The notes under the pieces are model-generated. The model made no database searches, was not told where the DNA came from, and worked only from the letters and a program-made list of their open reading frames with translations. A stretch of DNA of 64,000 nt from Telluribacter humicola (GTDB lineage Bacteria; Bacteroidota; Bacteroidia; Cytophagales; Spirosomataceae): assembly GCF_017355935.1 (NCBI RefSeq), contig NZ_JAFIQT010000001.1, positions 1,426,001 through 1,490,000 of the forward strand, read 5' to 3'. A program made the translations under genes and the position numbers. Positions 35,514-43,667 of this stretch are shown here, one piece after another (the first letter of the stretch is position 1; every line of letters begins with the position of its first letter).

Positions 35514-36542
35514 ATGAGCAGTAGTGTAGTAAGGCAAAAAAAGCCTCTGTCGAACGGTGAAGTAGAACTGGAAAGGGCATTGCGGCCGCTTTCATTCGAT
35601 GACTTTACCGGTCAGGAAAAAGTCGTAGAGAACCTCAAGGTATTTGTGCAGGCGGCCCGTCAGCGTGAGGAACCCCTGGATCATGTCTTGCTGTACGGAC
35701 CTCCGGGATTGGGTAAGACTACGCTTTCCCACATTCTGGCTAACGAAATGGGGGCAGGTATCAAGACGACTACCGGACCCGTACTGGACAAGCCCAGTGA
35801 GCTGGCCGGTATCCTGACGAACCTGCAGCCGGGGGATGTACTCTTTATAGATGAGATACACCGGCTCAACCCGGTTGTAGAAGAATACCTCTACTCCGCT
35901 ATGGAGGATTTCAAGATTGATATAGTATTGGATACAGGGCCTAATGCCCGTACAGTTCAGATTGGGCTGAGTCCTTTTACATTGATAGGCGCGACTACGC
36001 GGGCTGGTTTGCTTACTGCTCCATTGCGTGCCCGGTTTGGGATCAACTCCCGGCTTGAGTATTATTCGGCGGAGCTATTAGCCTCTATCATCAGTCGTTC
36101 GGCTACAATGTTGGGAAGTCCTATCGAAGATGCCGGAGCGAAGGAACTGGCTACCCGGAGCCGGGGTACTCCACGTATTGCCAACAACCTGTTACGTCGT
36201 ACGCGTGACTTTGCTCAGGTACTGGGTGATGGTACTATTACGCTGGATATTGTGAAGCGGACGCTGGTGGCTCTGGAAGTAGATCAGGGGGGACTCGACG
36301 ATATGGACAACCGTATCCTGATGGCTATTATTGAGAAATTCAAAGGTGGCCCGGTCGGGTTAAGTACTATCGCCACCGCTATTGGTGATGAAGCCGAAAC
36401 CATTGAGGAAGTATACGAGCCTTATCTGATTCAGGAGGGATTCATAAAGCGTACACCCCGTGGACGTGAGGTGACCGAAAAAGCCTACCTGCATTTGGGG
36501 CTGAATCTGCCCGACCGCTTCATGCTAGACCAGGCGGCCTAG
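35514..36542 (+). CDS. ruvB: Holliday junction branch migration helicase RuvB
   Basis: 342 residues, normal for the family. The AAA+ core has Walker A GPPGLGKT (62-69), Walker B FIDEIHRL (about 111-118), the sensor region [26 protein letters not shown] and the arginine-finger area. The C-terminal winged-helix DNA-binding domain is in [21 protein letters not shown] and the region that follows. It drives branch migration with RuvA. Its neighbours are unrelated, as is common for ruvB in this phylum. The gene is followed by an inverted-repeat element rather than by a classical terminator. Confidence 0.96.
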   Translation: MSSSVVRQKKPLSNGEVELERALRPLSFDDFTGQEKVVENLKVFVQAARQREEPLDHVLLYGPPGLGKTTLSHILANEMGAGIKTTTGPVLDKPSELAGILTNLQPGDVLFIDEIHRLNPVVEEYLYSAMEDFKIDIVLDTGPNARTVQIGLSPFTLIGATTRAGLLTAPLRARFGINSRLEYYSAELLASIISRSATMLGSPIEDAGAKELATRSRGTPRIANNLLRRTRDFAQVLGDGTITLDIVKRTLVALEVDQGGLDDMDNRILMAIIEKFKGGPVGLSTIATAIGDEAETIEEVYEPYLIQEGFIKRTPRGREVTEKAYLHLGLNLPDRFMLDQAA

Positions 36543-36557
36543 TAGCAGACCGCTGGT

Positions 36558-36642
36558 TATTATAGACTGTAACTAATTAGGAAGCCGGAGGTGCTAAACT
36601 CTTGTAAGGCAAAAGGTTACTTATAAGTTACAGTCTATAATA
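36558..36642. repeat. 85-bp inverted-repeat element after ruvB
   Basis: Perfect 17-bp inverted arms (36558-36574 and 36626-36642) enclose 51 bases. The loop contains a second copy of the pentamer GTTAC (36616-36620; the arm copy is 36627-36631), so the left arm can pair in two ways. It lies between ruvB and the 338-codon gene and contains no reading frame. It could be a structured leader RNA, a terminator-like element or the remnant of a small mobile repeat. Confidence 0.6.
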
Positions 36643-36694
36643 TGGAATTTTTATACGTACAATATCGTTATATTATTACTAAGATATAGTTGCA

Positions 36695-37711
36695 ATGGAA
36701 GAAGCAAATGAGAAAGTAAAATGGGAGGAGCAAGAGCAGTGGCGGAGGTCAATTCCGGCGCAGGTCTTCCTTAACCATTTTTTCGGAATTCAGAGGCATA
36801 TCCTGCACCTGCGTGACAACTATTCGCTCGCAGACCGGCCCTTGTTTCAGTCATTCGCTCCTGCGTTAACAGAAGAGCGTATTGGGCATGCTGAAAAGAT
36901 GCTTATCCAATGCTGGAACACTGAGTATGCCTTGCGCGCTACGGCTGCCAATGGTGACGAATCTTATCTCCGTAATGCTCTGCACTGGACGTTTCCACAG
37001 GCCTATTACTGTCTGTTGTTCGGAGCTAAAGCATTTCTGGCGGTACAAGGTGGCGTAGCGACAAGTGAAAATATAGTGCGGTTGCGCCTGGGACGTCTGG
37101 TGACGGAAGGGTGGTATACTTATCCGGTTAGTTTTGCTGCCTTCGGCGCACCGGGTCATTTTAGTATGCGGGCTTTGCCAGAAGGCTTCCGTACTCCTAA
37201 TCTGCAGCTTGTCGATACTCCTAAGGAGTCACAGGCACAGGTTGGGCAGTTTTTACGAACTACCCGTACTATGCAGGCACAGGCGCTACGGCGACGCCAG
37301 CAGGCTGATCCTGAAAAGGCGCAACGCAATACAAGTACCGGAGAGATCCTGAAGAAGTTCAGTAAGAAGCATTGGGAAGCTGTTACTTATAAACTAGGTC
37401 CGACTACATTTTTTGATTTGTTCTCGCGCCTGAAGATATCAGCTACTCACCGTGAGATAGAACGATTCGTGGAGGCCGACATTGATTTCAGGTTGTTTCA
37501 TCACTGCCTGCTCGAAAGTGTTCAGTATATCAATACCATCCACGAAGCCTATGTGGCTAAGGCACTGGGTAAGCAGAAGTACGAGCAGTTTGTAGAGCAG
37601 CTACCGGGCTATCTAAAGAAGGGATTTGTGCAGAAGCGATATGAGGAAGTTATCAAGCCCTTACTGATAGAAGTCAAGCCGATGGAACTACCATACCGGA
37701 TGGCTAGTTAA
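36695..37711 (+). CDS. Unknown protein with possible HEPN-like core
   Basis: 338 residues, no signal or membrane segments, rich in long helices. One region, RNALHWTFPQAYYCLLFGAKAFLAVQGG, has the YY-x-x-x-F-x-A-K-A-x-L pattern seen in HEPN and nucleotidyltransferase-associated helical bundles. The catalytic R-x4-6-H motif of ribonuclease HEPN proteins could not be placed. A basic middle segment (FLRTTRTMQAQALRRRQQADPEKAQR) may contact nucleic acid. The gene starts 52 bases after the inverted-repeat element and is followed by an 81-codon gene. No confident family. Confidence 0.55.
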   Translation: MEEANEKVKWEEQEQWRRSIPAQVFLNHFFGIQRHILHLRDNYSLADRPLFQSFAPALTEERIGHAEKMLIQCWNTEYALRATAANGDESYLRNALHWTFPQAYYCLLFGAKAFLAVQGGVATSENIVRLRLGRLVTEGWYTYPVSFAAFGAPGHFSMRALPEGFRTPNLQLVDTPKESQAQVGQFLRTTRTMQAQALRRRQQADPEKAQRNTSTGEILKKFSKKHWEAVTYKLGPTTFFDLFSRLKISATHREIERFVEADIDFRLFHHCLLESVQYINTIHEAYVAKALGKQKYEQFVEQLPGYLKKGFVQKRYEEVIKPLLIEVKPMELPYRMAS

Positions 37712-37826
37712 TTTGATGATAAGGTAATAGGTGTGCTGACTACCAGTGTATTAGGGTTGCGGGCACAGATATTTATAGTGGTATAATAAGGTTTAGTTTA
37801 TTAAAGTTGAAATAGAGATACACAAG

Positions 37827-38072
37827 ATGAAAGAGAATAAAGATTTTTTCCGCAGCCAGGGTGGAGGACAATACTTTAAGCGGGAAGGGGATCATGTAAA
37901 GATCGTCTGCCTGTACGAGTTCAATCCGTCTATTGAGCGGACCAAATTCAATGTTGCTTTGATTGAGGCTTTGCATTGTGAGCCTTGCGAGGCTGTCGAT
38001 TTCGAAAAAGCTGAGTTAGAAGTAGCACGATTACTCGATTTGCCTATTGTGCCTTTGCATCAGCGTGCATAA
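37827..38072 (+). CDS. Unknown small protein
   Basis: 81 residues: a charged N-terminus (KENKDFFRSQGGGQYFKREGD), a hydrophobic middle strand (HVKIVCLYEFNP), and a C-terminal helix with ELEVARLLDLPIVPLHQ. No domain was recognised. It follows the 338-codon gene in the same direction after 115 bases and ends before a strong terminator. That makes a real coding gene more likely than not. Confidence 0.5.
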   Translation: MKENKDFFRSQGGGQYFKREGDHVKIVCLYEFNPSIERTKFNVALIEALHCEPCEAVDFEKAELEVARLLDLPIVPLHQRA

Positions 38073-38100
38073 CCTACGTGCCCTCCTCTTATGTCATATA

Positions 38101-38129
38101 AGCCTGACCGTTCAAGTCAGGCTTTTTTT
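38101..38129 (+). terminator. Intrinsic terminator after the 81-codon gene
   Basis: A perfect 8-bp stem (38101-38108 with 38116-38123) and a 7-base loop are followed by a T run. Confidence 0.88.
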
Positions 38130-38286
38130 ATACCCTGTACAGTAAGGAAGAAGGTACTATATACCAGGAAGAAGTCAGGAATTGTTTTAGCATATATGGA
38201 GAAGAAACAAAAGTCTGATGGGATAGTTTAGTTGCTACATTATATCATATGCCTACTAAAACACATGAATGTAATCCTGTCAGGTA

Positions 38287-41118
38287 ATGTTTGAAGCCTT
38301 GCTACGAGATATTATTCCTTTGAATGACGCGGAAAGACTGGAAGCTTTATACAAGTATCAAATCTTATATACACCGGCAGAAGAGGCATTCGATAACATT
38401 ACCCAGATGATGGCTCAGGTGTTCAAAGCACCCATGGCCTTTATATCCCTGGTAGATAAAGACTATGTATATTACAAAGCCCAGGTTGGTCCTTTTGGTA
38501 GAGATCGGGTCGATCGGAAGGATAGTCTCTGCTCCCTGACTATACTGGGTACTGAGCCCCTGATTATTGAAGATGCCTCCGGCGAAGCCTGTTTTCATGA
38601 TAATCCCTATGTGGCTGTGGAGGGAGGCATCCGGTTCTATGCGGGAGCTCCGCTTATAACAGCGAGTGGGCATACTATAGGTACAGCTTGTATTGTAGAC
38701 ATTCACCCCAGAAGCTTTTCAGAGGCAGATAAGCAGTTGCTGGTACGATTTGCCAGTCTGGTTATGCATGACATTGAGCAAAGGCTTAATGCACTGAATC
38801 AAGATAGTATTCAGAAAGAGCTATCTTTTGTAGCTAATGCCATTCCACAACTAATCTGGGGGAGAGATGCGAACGGAAAGCCTTCTTTCTTCAATAAAGG
38901 TATGCTGGAATACACCGGGTTAACGCATGAACAACTAAATGACGATTGGATATATGCGATTCATCCGGATGATGTGGACAAAGTACTCGACGCCTGGCAG
39001 ATTGCGAGAGATACAAGCAGTGCCTACGAAGTAGAATACCGGCTCAAAAGGTACGATGGAGTATTTCGATGGTTTTTGGCCAGAGGTACCCCCATGAAAG
39101 ACAGTAACGGTATGATCGTTAAGTGGTACGGTACCTCTACCGATATTCAAGACCAGAAGAGGGTAGAGGAGGTGCTGGAACGGCAGGTACAGGAGCGCGT
39201 AGCAGAGCTACATGAAGCCGAGCAAAAAATTAAAAGCAGCGACCGGATCGTAAAGTCGATAGTTGATAATTCGCCGATCGGGATAGTAGTATATACAGCT
39301 GTTCGGGAGGGGAGCGGTACTATCACTGACTTCCGGATTCTGCACTATAATTTGCGTAGTAATCAGCTCACCGGCTACACGGATGAGGAGCGCCGGCACA
39401 ATAGCTTCACCGAGATACTGGAAGGAGTTAACTCACTCGATCAATTTCAACGGTATGCTGATGTAGTGGAAACAGGAGTTGCGATGGAGCGGGAGCAGTA
39501 CGTAGAGCGCACCGGTAAGTGGCTTACCCTCTCTATTGTTAAATTGGATGATGGTTTTTTGGGAATGTTGACCGATATAACTGATCTCAAAAATTCTCAG
39601 CAGGCATTACAGCAGGAGAGTCTTTTCTCGAACAGTATTCTAGATGCTTCTATCAATGCCGTATTCGCTCTGGATGCCATACTTGATAGCCAGGGGGAGA
39701 TGGTAGACCTGCGGATCATGAAGATCAACAAGGCATTCATAGATATTATCGGGCTGGACGAATCTATTATTGGAAAGCGTTACCTGACTTACTTTCCTAA
39801 CTCCCTGCATAACGGCATTTTTGACCTTTATAAAAGAGTATATACTACCGGACAGTCGGAGCGGAAAGACTTCTATTCGATCAATCAAAATCTTAATTCC
39901 TGGTTTGATATCTCAGCCGTAAAGCGGGATGACGCGGGTATTGTAGTCACTTTCGCCAACATTACTCTTCAGCGTCAGGCGGCAATTCAGATCGAATTGC
40001 AGAAGAATCTTATGGACAATATTCTGAAGCATTCTCCGAGTGGTATTACAGTTACTGAGGTGATCCGGAATGAAAAAGGCGAAGTTATTGATGGCCGAAC
40101 CATTGTCGCAAATGCTACCTCCGAAGTGCATACGGGCATTCCGGTTGAGCTATCTTTGAAAAATACCGTTTCCGAAAACGCTCCTGGTATACTTGAAAGT
40201 CCCCTTTTTCAGCAGGCTCTGCATACGCTTCAGACCGGGGAGCCTTTTATTACTCAGTATTATCTGGAAACAACTGGCCGGTGGCTTGAGCTGTCGGTGG
40301 CGAAAATGGACGAGGACAGGCTGATTAATGTTTTTACGGATGTTACTCCCATCAAAGAAGCACAACTACGCCTGGAGCAGTCGGTTGAAGACCTCAGGCG
40401 CTCCAATGATGAGCTGGAGCAGTTTGCATACGTTGCTTCGCATGATCTGCAGGAGCCCTTACGAAAGATCCGTATCTTCAATGACATGGCTGCGGGAAAA
40501 GTAGACTTACAAAGCGACATTCGCCCATACCTTGATAAGGTGGATGAGTCGGCGAAGCGAATGGCAGGCCTTATCAGTAGCCTCCTCGACTACTCCCGTC
40601 TTTCCAGGAGCCGCTCCCGCTTTGAAACAGTAGACTTAAATACCATTATTAATAATGTACTGGTTGATTACGAGTTGTTAATCAATCAAAAGCATGCTGT
40701 TGTTACTTTAAAAGATCTGCCAAAGGTAGAGGCGATTGCTCTTCAGATGAATCAGTTGTTCTACAATCTGATCGGGAATGCTCTGAAGTTTACAAGAAAA
40801 GAGGTAGCACCGGTGATTACCATCAGAGCACAGAAGCTGGATGCAACCCGGAAGGAACAGTTTCCTCAACTGCAGCAGCATAAAGACTATGTAGAGATTG
40901 AAGTTCAGGATAATGGGATTGGCTTCAATCAGGAGTATGCCAGTAAGATCTTTACGATTTTCCAGCGGCTCAATGAGCGTGGCTCGTATGGAGGATACGG
41001 AATAGGCCTGGCACTTTGTAAAAAAGTAGTCGATACCCATAATGGGGTTCTCTATGCCGAAGGGAAGCCACGAAGTGGTGCGAGGTTTACGATACTGTTG
41101 CCCTGTCGGCAAACTTAG
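38287..41118 (+). CDS. Multi-PAS sensor histidine kinase
   Basis: 943 residues. A GAF domain (about 25-170, with LITASGHTIGTACIVD) is followed by a PAS/PAC unit (about 180-310, FVANAIPQLIWGRDANG) and a short coiled coil. Three further PAS-like units follow to about 700. The HisKA domain contains YVASHDLQEPLRKI with the phosphorylated His at about 719. The HATPase has N-box NQLFYNLIGNALKFT, G1 VQDNGIGF and G2 GGYGIGLALC. There is no membrane segment, so it senses a cytoplasmic signal or a diffusible one. No response regulator gene adjoins it; this orphan arrangement is common in Bacteroidota. Confidence 0.9.
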   Translation: MFEALLRDIIPLNDAERLEALYKYQILYTPAEEAFDNITQMMAQVFKAPMAFISLVDKDYVYYKAQVGPFGRDRVDRKDSLCSLTILGTEPLIIEDASGEACFHDNPYVAVEGGIRFYAGAPLITASGHTIGTACIVDIHPRSFSEADKQLLVRFASLVMHDIEQRLNALNQDSIQKELSFVANAIPQLIWGRDANGKPSFFNKGMLEYTGLTHEQLNDDWIYAIHPDDVDKVLDAWQIARDTSSAYEVEYRLKRYDGVFRWFLARGTPMKDSNGMIVKWYGTSTDIQDQKRVEEVLERQVQERVAELHEAEQKIKSSDRIVKSIVDNSPIGIVVYTAVREGSGTITDFRILHYNLRSNQLTGYTDEERRHNSFTEILEGVNSLDQFQRYADVVETGVAMEREQYVERTGKWLTLSIVKLDDGFLGMLTDITDLKNSQQALQQESLFSNSILDASINAVFALDAILDSQGEMVDLRIMKINKAFIDIIGLDESIIGKRYLTYFPNSLHNGIFDLYKRVYTTGQSERKDFYSINQNLNSWFDISAVKRDDAGIVVTFANITLQRQAAIQIELQKNLMDNILKHSPSGITVTEVIRNEKGEVIDGRTIVANATSEVHTGIPVELSLKNTVSENAPGILESPLFQQALHTLQTGEPFITQYYLETTGRWLELSVAKMDEDRLINVFTDVTPIKEAQLRLEQSVEDLRRSNDELEQFAYVASHDLQEPLRKIRIFNDMAAGKVDLQSDIRPYLDKVDESAKRMAGLISSLLDYSRLSRSRSRFETVDLNTIINNVLVDYELLINQKHAVVTLKDLPKVEAIALQMNQLFYNLIGNALKFTRKEVAPVITIRAQKLDATRKEQFPQLQQHKDYVEIEVQDNGIGFNQEYASKIFTIFQRLNERGSYGGYGIGLALCKKVVDTHNGVLYAEGKPRSGARFTILLPCRQT

Positions 41119-41802
41119 CCTAAGCATTTACGAAAACTAAAATACGATCGATCTGATTCCGCAAGATGAATAGGTGGAGAAAAATTGTCGCTAGCCAAGA
41201 TTAATCCGAGGTAAACCTATCTAATATGCAAGAGCAACCGGATTAGTTATGATTTATAGTAGGTATTTCTTTCTGCATGCCTAAAATAAGGTACTATAAA
41301 GGGTTGTGTTTAGACATCGAATAAGCTTTTGGCACTATTATTATTAACCCGAATGACAGCTTTTTACAAATACTTTACCATCATTAAGTTGTGGAGGAAA
41401 AATTGTACAAAAATTATAAGTCTAAATTTATACTTCCTCTAAAAAGTAGCCTCAGCGGCCCTAGAGGTGTTTCTGTATAGGATAATAAACTGTATAAACA
41501 TAACATATTGTATATCAGCTATATTCAATTTTTTTTGTGTATTCCACACTTATAAGTGGGGAATTGTGGAAACTGTGTGGCGGTGGTGGAGCATTGTCTA
41601 CACATTCTACAATTTAGGTAATACAGGCATAAAAGTTTTTTGAATTAATTTTTATGTACTTATGCTCATTTTGAAAGCTTTAGTAGGTGAAAGGCCTTGA
41701 GAAGCCCCAGCTGGAGTTAAAACGTGGTATAATTATTTTAAGATTCAGAGGAGTATATATCTACTTCCGTTTTTAACCTTCAACAGTTTGTGAGTGAGCA
41801 TC
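41119..41802. other. 684-base intergenic region
   Basis: No convincing reading frame, tRNA or riboswitch was found. It is AT-rich and contains a hairpin-forming stretch around 41540-41570 (arms TTCCACA and TGTGGAA). Two similar short words, GTGGAGAAAAATTGT and GTGGAGGAAAAATTGT, occur near 41173 and 41392. It may hold a small RNA or regulatory sequence of the downstream gene. Confidence 0.5.
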
Positions 41803-42300
41803 ATGGATAAAGCGCACCTAAAAGAGTTCGTTCAGTGTACAGCAATGCTTTGGAACGAGCATAAGAAGAGAGAGGCCCTATACGTAGAGGCTATGAAGAA
41901 GGACGACTTGGGTTCGCTACGCCGCGTATGCAATCAAGGCCACATTAGTGCTTTACTATTTCAAAAAGAAATCCAGTGGGTTTACGATTACTTCAAGTGC
42001 ATGTTGAACGACTGTGATCTGCGCGAGAATACTATCAAGTCCAACACTGTATCGCTGGATAGAATAGAAGATCGCACCCTTTTGGCACGACTGCTGAAAG
42101 ACGCTGAGTACTCGACAATTCACTGTTACCAGAAGGTACTTAAGTTTCTGGATAAAGACAGCGAAGAGGCTAGTATGATGCATGAGCATATAGCCCGGTT
42201 ATCTGACCTATACGAAGTACTTGCCAAAGAGGTAGGCACTCGTCAGTCGTGGGGAAGTGCTGCTCCGGTAGGAGCTTTCAAAAGAGCCGCAGCTATGTAA
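41803..42300 (+). CDS. Helical-bundle protein, possibly PA2169/DUF2383-like
   Basis: 165 residues from the ATG at 41803; a GTG at 41794 extends the frame by three codons. It is almost wholly helical: LKEFVQCTAMLWNEHKKREALYVEAM, then DLGSLRRVCNQGHISALLFQKEI, and RTLLARLLKDAEYSTIHCYQKVL with HEHIARLSDLYEVLAKE. The arrangement and the conserved DAE-x-x-x-x-x-CY-x-K-x-L pattern recall the ferritin-like PA2169/DUF2383 family, but the match is by eye. The function is unknown; stress-related four-helix bundles of this type occur in Bacteroidota. It is isolated between a long non-coding gap and a terminator. Confidence 0.55.
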   Translation: MDKAHLKEFVQCTAMLWNEHKKREALYVEAMKKDDLGSLRRVCNQGHISALLFQKEIQWVYDYFKCMLNDCDLRENTIKSNTVSLDRIEDRTLLARLLKDAEYSTIHCYQKVLKFLDKDSEEASMMHEHIARLSDLYEVLAKEVGTRQSWGSAAPVGAFKRAAAM

Positions 42301-42350
42301 TTGGATACTATTGATTATTCCCAAATAAACCACCCTTAACTTTTAAGTGA

Positions 42351-42387
42351 AACGAGAGGAGGCCCCAAGGCTTCCTCTCGTTTTTTT
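42351..42387 (+). terminator. Terminator after the helical-bundle gene
   Basis: A 14-base stem with one G-T pair (42351-42364 with 42367-42380) is followed by seven T residues. Confidence 0.88.
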
Positions 42388-42427
42388 GCTGTTGTACTGC
42401 CTATCATGCTGATACGAATAGAAAGCC

Positions 42428-43531
42428 CTACTTCTGATTGGCTAGTAGGGCTTTTAGACGTTGCTCTGTCTCAGAAAGAAGTGAGTTGTCGTCGGTGGTA
42501 CGAGTAAGGTAGCGTTTCAGCCGGTCCTGCTCATAAGCCAGGGTTACGGCCGGATGTACATAGTATTTACGGCATACAGCCCGTGTATTGCCTAAGTGTG
42601 CTGCCACCGCATCCAGGCAGGCGTTGACTTTACTGTTAAAGTCGCGCTGGCTGGTACAGGGTGGTTGTGTGCTCAGGAATTCAAAGGCAGTCACTGTACC
42701 CATCCAGGTACGAAAGTCTTTGGCTGAGAAGTTGCCTCCGGTATGGGTGCGAATATATTCATTTACGTGTTCAGCCTTCAACGTACTACGCTTACCGTTA
42801 TCGTTAATGTACTGAAATAGTCGCCGGCCAGGCATCTCTTTATAGTGCTTGACCAATCGTGCCAACTGGGAGTCACGCAAGGTTATGTCATGCTTGATCC
42901 CTTTCTTGCCCTTAAACGTAAATCGAATGGTACTGCCTTTGATAGTAGTCTGCCTCGCATCCAGCGTAGTGATACCCGATGATCCATTCTTGACCTTGTA
43001 CCGCATATTACCTACCCGTATACAGGTTTTTTCCATCAGCTTTATGACCAGTGCTGTGACCTTGTACAGGTCATCATTGCGATGGCGCAGGTCTTCTTCT
43101 ATCTGCTCGCGTAGTTTGGGTAGTACATCGGAGAAGTTGAGCAGTCGGTAGTACTTCGTGTGGTTCCGGATCTGGTTCCAGAAAGGGTGATACCGGTACT
43201 GCTTACGGCCTGCTTCGTCGACACCCGTGGCCTGCAGATGCGTATTGGTATCTTGACTGATCCATACGTCTTGCCAGGCAGGAGGTATAGCCAGTGATTT
43301 AATACGATGAAGGGCTTCGGGATCTTTACATCGTACTCCCTGCTCATCTACATAATAAAAGCCTTTACCGGCGCGCTTGCGGCGGTACCCGGGGGCTTCA
43401 TCACTGCGGACATAGGTGAGGCCGACAGCCTCTGCTGTACGTGCGGGGTCTTTGCGTATTTTCTTTATTTCTTTGGGAGTAAGGGCCGGAAACTCAACGG
43501 GGGCTACTCCTTGTGTAGTTGCTACTGACAT
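42428..43531 (-). CDS. DNA topoisomerase IB
   Basis: 367 residues, the compact poxvirus/bacterial type IB form. The N-terminal domain contains GFYYVDEQGVRCKDPEALHRIKSLAIPPAW. The catalytic core has IRVGN (171-175), KGKKGIKHDI with the catalytic Lys, KDFRTWMGT (271-279) with the second Arg, and RKYYVHPAV near 321-329 with the presumed nucleophilic Tyr. It relaxes supercoils by 3'-phosphotyrosyl nicking without ATP. It stands alone, convergent with the helical-bundle gene. Confidence 0.9.
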   Translation of the reverse strand: MSVATTQGVAPVEFPALTPKEIKKIRKDPARTAEAVGLTYVRSDEAPGYRRKRAGKGFYYVDEQGVRCKDPEALHRIKSLAIPPAWQDVWISQDTNTHLQATGVDEAGRKQYRYHPFWNQIRNHTKYYRLLNFSDVLPKLREQIEEDLRHRNDDLYKVTALVIKLMEKTCIRVGNMRYKVKNGSSGITTLDARQTTIKGSTIRFTFKGKKGIKHDITLRDSQLARLVKHYKEMPGRRLFQYINDNGKRSTLKAEHVNEYIRTHTGGNFSAKDFRTWMGTVTAFEFLSTQPPCTSQRDFNSKVNACLDAVAAHLGNTRAVCRKYYVHPAVTLAYEQDRLKRYLTRTTDDNSLLSETEQRLKALLANQK

Positions 43532-43667
43532 ACTCTATTCTTAATTAGAAAAGACAGTATGCAAAATCGGTACCCGCTAAAAGTAGGGCAGGCTGGTCCG
43601 GAAGTTGCGGAATGATGTACTCATGTCAGTTAGCAACTTCTTTGGGATGAGGATTTTCAGCCTCCTC

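Noticed and set aside
30913-38129. Prophage or integrative element
   Set aside because: Despite the XRE regulator and several unknown genes there is no integrase, structural gene, tRNA target or direct-repeat boundary, and ruvB lies inside. Base composition matches the core.
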